Shown here: piece after piece, positions 34,274 to 36,600 of the stretch
Layout of the letters: every line of letters begins with the position of its first letter
How positions within the stretch are numbered: the stretch's first letter is position 1
From: JAYRWN01 sp041917975
Lineage (GTDB): Bacteria; Bacteroidota; Bacteroidia; Chitinophagales; Saprospiraceae
Reading direction: 5' to 3'
Length of the DNA stretch: 36,600 nt
Assembly: GCA_041917975.1 (NCBI GenBank)
Contig: JAYRWN010000425.1
Span: 1-36,600 of the forward strand
The notes under the pieces: generated by a model
The model's input: only the letters and a program-made list of their open reading frames with translations
Database searches by the model: none
What the model was told of the DNA's origin: nothing
Position numbers and translations under genes: made by a program

Positions 34274-34780
34274 ATGAAAGCGGTTATCCGGGAATTATTA
34301 TTCCTGAGAAATGAACAATCCTGGATATTTTATTTATTGGGTCTGGAAGCTGTGCTCCTGGCTGCACTGCTCATCGGGTTTAAGGCGTCGTGGTATGCGG
34401 TATTTATTAGCTTAGGCATGCTATTTTTGGTGGCGGGAATGATTAGCCTGTTTAGACTGGAGGTTATATTGGAGTCTACGGGACTAATGATCAGGTATTT
34501 TCCCTTACAATGGAAATACCGCTGCTATAAGCCTGAAGCGATAAGCAGCATCAAGACTTTTATGATGCGCCAGGATAAAATTTCTTCTTTTGGATATTCC
34601 AAGAAAAAAAATCGCCAATGGTATACCATCCATCAGCGTCAAGCCATCAAGTTATTCTTGCATAGCGGAGGCGAGGTCAGTTTTAGTATAAGTTCCAGGG
34701 AAAGCTGGGTACACCATTTGCAAAAAATACAAGAACAGGAACCGGCATGGAAAGATGTTAAGTTGGACTTGTTAAGTTAA
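34274..34780 (+). CDS. Two-TM protein with soluble beta-rich domain, unknown
   Basis: 168 residues from the ATG at 34274; a TTG at 34265 would add three. Two membrane helices (about 17-36 and 40-60) are followed by a soluble part (61-168) with strand patterns (LEVILESTGLMIRYFPL, GEVSFSISSRESWVHHLQKI). These look like a bacterial PH-like domain, but I cannot confirm a family. It lies between the SPFH gene and the ribbon-helix-helix gene in the same orientation, which suggests it is a partner or regulator of the SPFH protein. Confidence 0.78.
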   Translation: MKAVIRELLFLRNEQSWIFYLLGLEAVLLAALLIGFKASWYAVFISLGMLFLVAGMISLFRLEVILESTGLMIRYFPLQWKYRCYKPEAISSIKTFMMRQDKISSFGYSKKKNRQWYTIHQRQAIKLFLHSGGEVSFSISSRESWVHHLQKIQEQEPAWKDVKLDLLS

Positions 34781-34828
34781 TTAGTATGAAGTTTAGGTGA
34801 ACTCAGATAGTAAAAAAACTACTTTTTG

Positions 34829-35041
34829 ATGACTAAGAAAAAGAGTTTCGTATTGCGGGTGGACGAAGACGTTTATAAGGCTCTGGAGCTTTGGGCCGCA
34901 GCTGAGTTCAGGAGTGTAAATGGTCAACTTGAGTTCTTGATTCATGAAGCATTAAAACGACATAAACGGATTAAGACCACTGCACCATTTCCGTCAGTTG
35001 CATCACCGGACCAAGGCTCAACCCCAAAGGACGCGGATTAA
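34829..35041 (+). CDS. Arc-like ribbon-helix-helix protein
   Basis: 70 residues. A basic start (MTKKK), one strand SFVLRV (6-11) and two helices (about 13-25 and 29-46) match the ribbon-helix-helix fold of Arc/MetJ-type DNA-binding proteins. The Arg/Asp strand and the polar C-terminal tail (50-70) are typical. RHH proteins bind DNA as dimers through the paired strands. The TTG at 34826 gives one extra residue; the ATG is preferred. No toxin gene follows, so a toxin-antitoxin role is unlikely. The gene is 48 bases after the two-TM gene and may share its transcript. It may regulate the SPFH operon itself; that is inference. Confidence 0.8.
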   Translation: MTKKKSFVLRVDEDVYKALELWAAAEFRSVNGQLEFLIHEALKRHKRIKTTAPFPSVASPDQGSTPKDAD

Positions 35042-35180
35042 TTTGTTTCGGCACCAATATTGTATTTCATAGGTCCAGACCTAAACCGTTATGATTTAGT
35101 TAAAGCGGAAAGAAACAATTCTGCAGACAAAACATTGTCAGGTAAATTAGAGTATTATTGTAAGTTAATTAAAATTCTGA

Positions 35181-36600
35181 ATGAAGTTGAGAAGTTATAT
35201 TTTCTTACTGTTAGGGGCAGGGCTCCTGTTTTTTGGTGCCCGTTATAACAAAGCCCATTATAATCCTCAAAAGGAGGGAGCCATCATTAAAGGGGTATTA
35301 GCCGTACTTAATGCTGCCCATTTGGAACCCAAAACCATCAATGATGATTTCTCCAAATTGGTTTATAAAAACTATCTAGACAATCTGGATGGAGGTAAGC
35401 GATTTCTGACCCAAGCAGATGTGGACAAGTTAAAGAATTATGAAATCCAGTTAGATGATCAGATTCTGGCCGGAGAAGTCGAATTCTTTAATCTGTCCTA
35501 TGACCTGATGTCTGCCGGGGTTCAAAAAGCCAAACAATATTATGGAGAATGGATCAAAGCACCTCATGATTTTACTAAGGAGGAAACTATTGAAACTGAC
35601 CCGGATAAAAAACCATTTGCCCAATCTGATAATCAGTTAAAAGACTACTGGCGCCAATACATTAAATACGAGTTAATGACCCGTATAGCTGCAAAATTAG
35701 AGAGTCAGGAGAAAAGCAAGGACGAACCAACATTGTCGCTGGATGAAATAGAAAAAGATGCTCGGGATAATGTACAAAAGATGTATGATCGCATCTTTAA
35801 CAATTGGGAGAAACTAACCCGTATGCATCGTTTTGATGTCTACCTCAATACAGTGACTGGACTTTATGATCCGCATACGAATTATATGACACCCAAAGAA
35901 AGACAAGACTTCAATCTGCGCATGTCCGGAGCTCTGGAAGGCATTGGTGCCCGACTCATGGCGGATGGTGATTATACCAAAGTGTCCGAAATAGTGCTGG
36001 GCGGACCAGCCTGGAAGCAGGGGGATCTACAAGTCAATGACCTCATTATAAAAGTAACTCAGGATAAAGAAGAGCCCGTAAATGCCGTGGGAATGCACAT
36101 CGACGATGTGGTATCCATGATCAGAGGGAAAAAAGGTACTAAAGTGATGGTAACCGTCCGCAAAGCCGATGGTACCCAAAAAGACATCTCATTGATTCGG
36201 GATAAAGTGGTTACGGATCAGGAAGACTTGACCCAGTCCCTGATTATTCAACACGAAAATGGAGATAAAGTCGGTTACATTAACCTGCCCTCATTTTATG
36301 CGGACCTGGACGATCCGGAAAGAACGTGTTCCCGGCATGTGGAGCTGGAACTGGAAAAACTAAAGAAAGAAGGAGTAACGGGTGTGGTGCTGGATATCCG
36401 CAACAATGGCGGAGGATACCTGCATGAAGTGGTAAACATGACCGGATTATTTATTGATAAAGGTCCGGTGGTCCAAGTGTTAGGCCGCCGGGGTGGTACA
36501 CGTACCCATGAAGATCAGCGCGAAGGAGCCGTTTATCATGGCCCGCTGGTGGTTCTGGTCAATGAATTTAGTGCTTCTGCCTCCGAAATATTGGTGGGAG
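35181..36600 (+). CDS. prc: Tail-specific carboxy-terminal processing protease (partial)
   Basis: S41 family protease of the Tsp/Prc type, cut by the window end after 473 codons. From the ATG at 35181: signal peptide or membrane anchor (MKLRSYIFLLLGAGLLFFG), the tail-specific-protease N-terminal domain (about 30-230, with FDVYLNTVTGLYDPHTNYMTP), a PDZ domain (about 254-340, GIGARLMADGDYTKVSEIV) and the start of the protease domain. That domain shows VGYINLPSFY, DIRNNGGGY (about 404-412) and the SASASE motif at the end, whose middle Ser466 is the nucleophile. The Lys of the Ser-Lys dyad lies beyond the window. It degrades or trims periplasmic proteins from the C-terminus. The 139-base gap before it shows no clear promoter. 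Confidence 0.94.
   Translation, partial: MKLRSYIFLLLGAGLLFFGARYNKAHYNPQKEGAIIKGVLAVLNAAHLEPKTINDDFSKLVYKNYLDNLDGGKRFLTQADVDKLKNYEIQLDDQILAGEVEFFNLSYDLMSAGVQKAKQYYGEWIKAPHDFTKEETIETDPDKKPFAQSDNQLKDYWRQYIKYELMTRIAAKLESQEKSKDEPTLSLDEIEKDARDNVQKMYDRIFNNWEKLTRMHRFDVYLNTVTGLYDPHTNYMTPKERQDFNLRMSGALEGIGARLMADGDYTKVSEIVLGGPAWKQGDLQVNDLIIKVTQDKEEPVNAVGMHIDDVVSMIRGKKGTKVMVTVRKADGTQKDISLIRDKVVTDQEDLTQSLIIQHENGDKVGYINLPSFYADLDDPERTCSRHVELELEKLKKEGVTGVVLDIRNNGGGYLHEVVNMTGLFIDKGPVVQVLGRRGGTRTHEDQREGAVYHGPLVVLVNEFSASASEILVG

Noticed and set aside
34829..35041. Ribbon-helix-helix gene as an antitoxin of a toxin-antitoxin pair
   Set aside because: No small toxin-like gene lies next to it; its neighbours are a two-TM protein and a protease.
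35060..35248. Plus-strand open frame of 62 codons before the tail-specific protease
   Set aside because: Overlaps the signal peptide of the protease in another frame and resembles no protein; the protease start at 35181 is better supported.

Overview
The window looks like a chromosomal segment of a Bacteroidota bacterium, most probably from the Saprospiria (Saprospiraceae/Lewinellaceae-like). Supporting signs are promoters of the TTTG-N19-TAnnTTTG type with no clear Shine-Dalgarno sequences, a type IX secretion C-terminal sorting domain, the phylum-typical unknown families DUF4290 (next to murA), DUF4270 and probably DUF6427, a MurA with Asp in place of the catalytic Cys, an archaeal/eukaryal-type ProRS, and a mevalonate-pathway cluster. 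No rRNA, tRNA, CRISPR array, prophage or insertion sequence was recognised. Most of the window is core genome. The species call is inference.

Layout. 1-5.8 kb: the 5' end of an exported protein gene facing xerD, proS, a Tyr/Asp/Ser-rich exported protein, an OmpP1/FadL-type outer-membrane protein and a small unknown protein. 6-10.3 kb: dsbD with a duplicated N-terminal domain, then purQ and a DUF6427-like membrane protein. 10.5-15.8 kb: a long-chain polyprenyl diphosphate synthase, then, on the minus strand, a GT5-like truncated glycogen synthase homologue, a DUF4270 lipoprotein, DUF4290 and murA. 15.9-21.8 kb: a DUF819 membrane protein, the translation operon rplM-rpsI-rpsB-tsf (pyrH beyond a terminator hairpin) and a TPR protein. 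21.9-25.4 kb: isoprenoid genes on the plus strand (type 2 IPP isomerase, class II HMG-CoA reductase, GHMP kinase). 25.5-29.6 kb: a ferredoxin-NADP reductase-like gene, a large FtsX/MacB-type permease and a TM2-domain gene. 29.7-31.8 kb: an alpha-oxoamine-synthase-like PLP enzyme with a dipeptide epimerase. 32-33.1 kb: a T9SS cargo protein and a PTPS/QueD-family protein. 33.4-35.0 kb: an SPFH membrane protein, a two-TM protein and a ribbon-helix-helix protein. 35.2 kb to the end: a tail-specific protease, cut by the window edge.

Functional links. The polyprenyl synthase and the mevalonate genes feed the same isoprenoid/quinone/undecaprenyl supply. MurA and the dipeptide epimerase touch peptidoglycan synthesis and probable recycling. 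DsbD, the exported proteins, the T9SS cargo and the tail-specific protease belong to cell-envelope biology.

The least ordinary structure is around 26.1-29.6 kb. The permease gene is flanked by two copies of one block (reductase 3' end followed by a convergent TM2 gene). They have decayed reciprocally: the left copy keeps the reductase and has a ruined TM2 gene, and the right copy keeps TM2 and has only a frameshifted reductase tail. The SPFH/two-TM/RHH cassette is the best candidate for a poorly described system.
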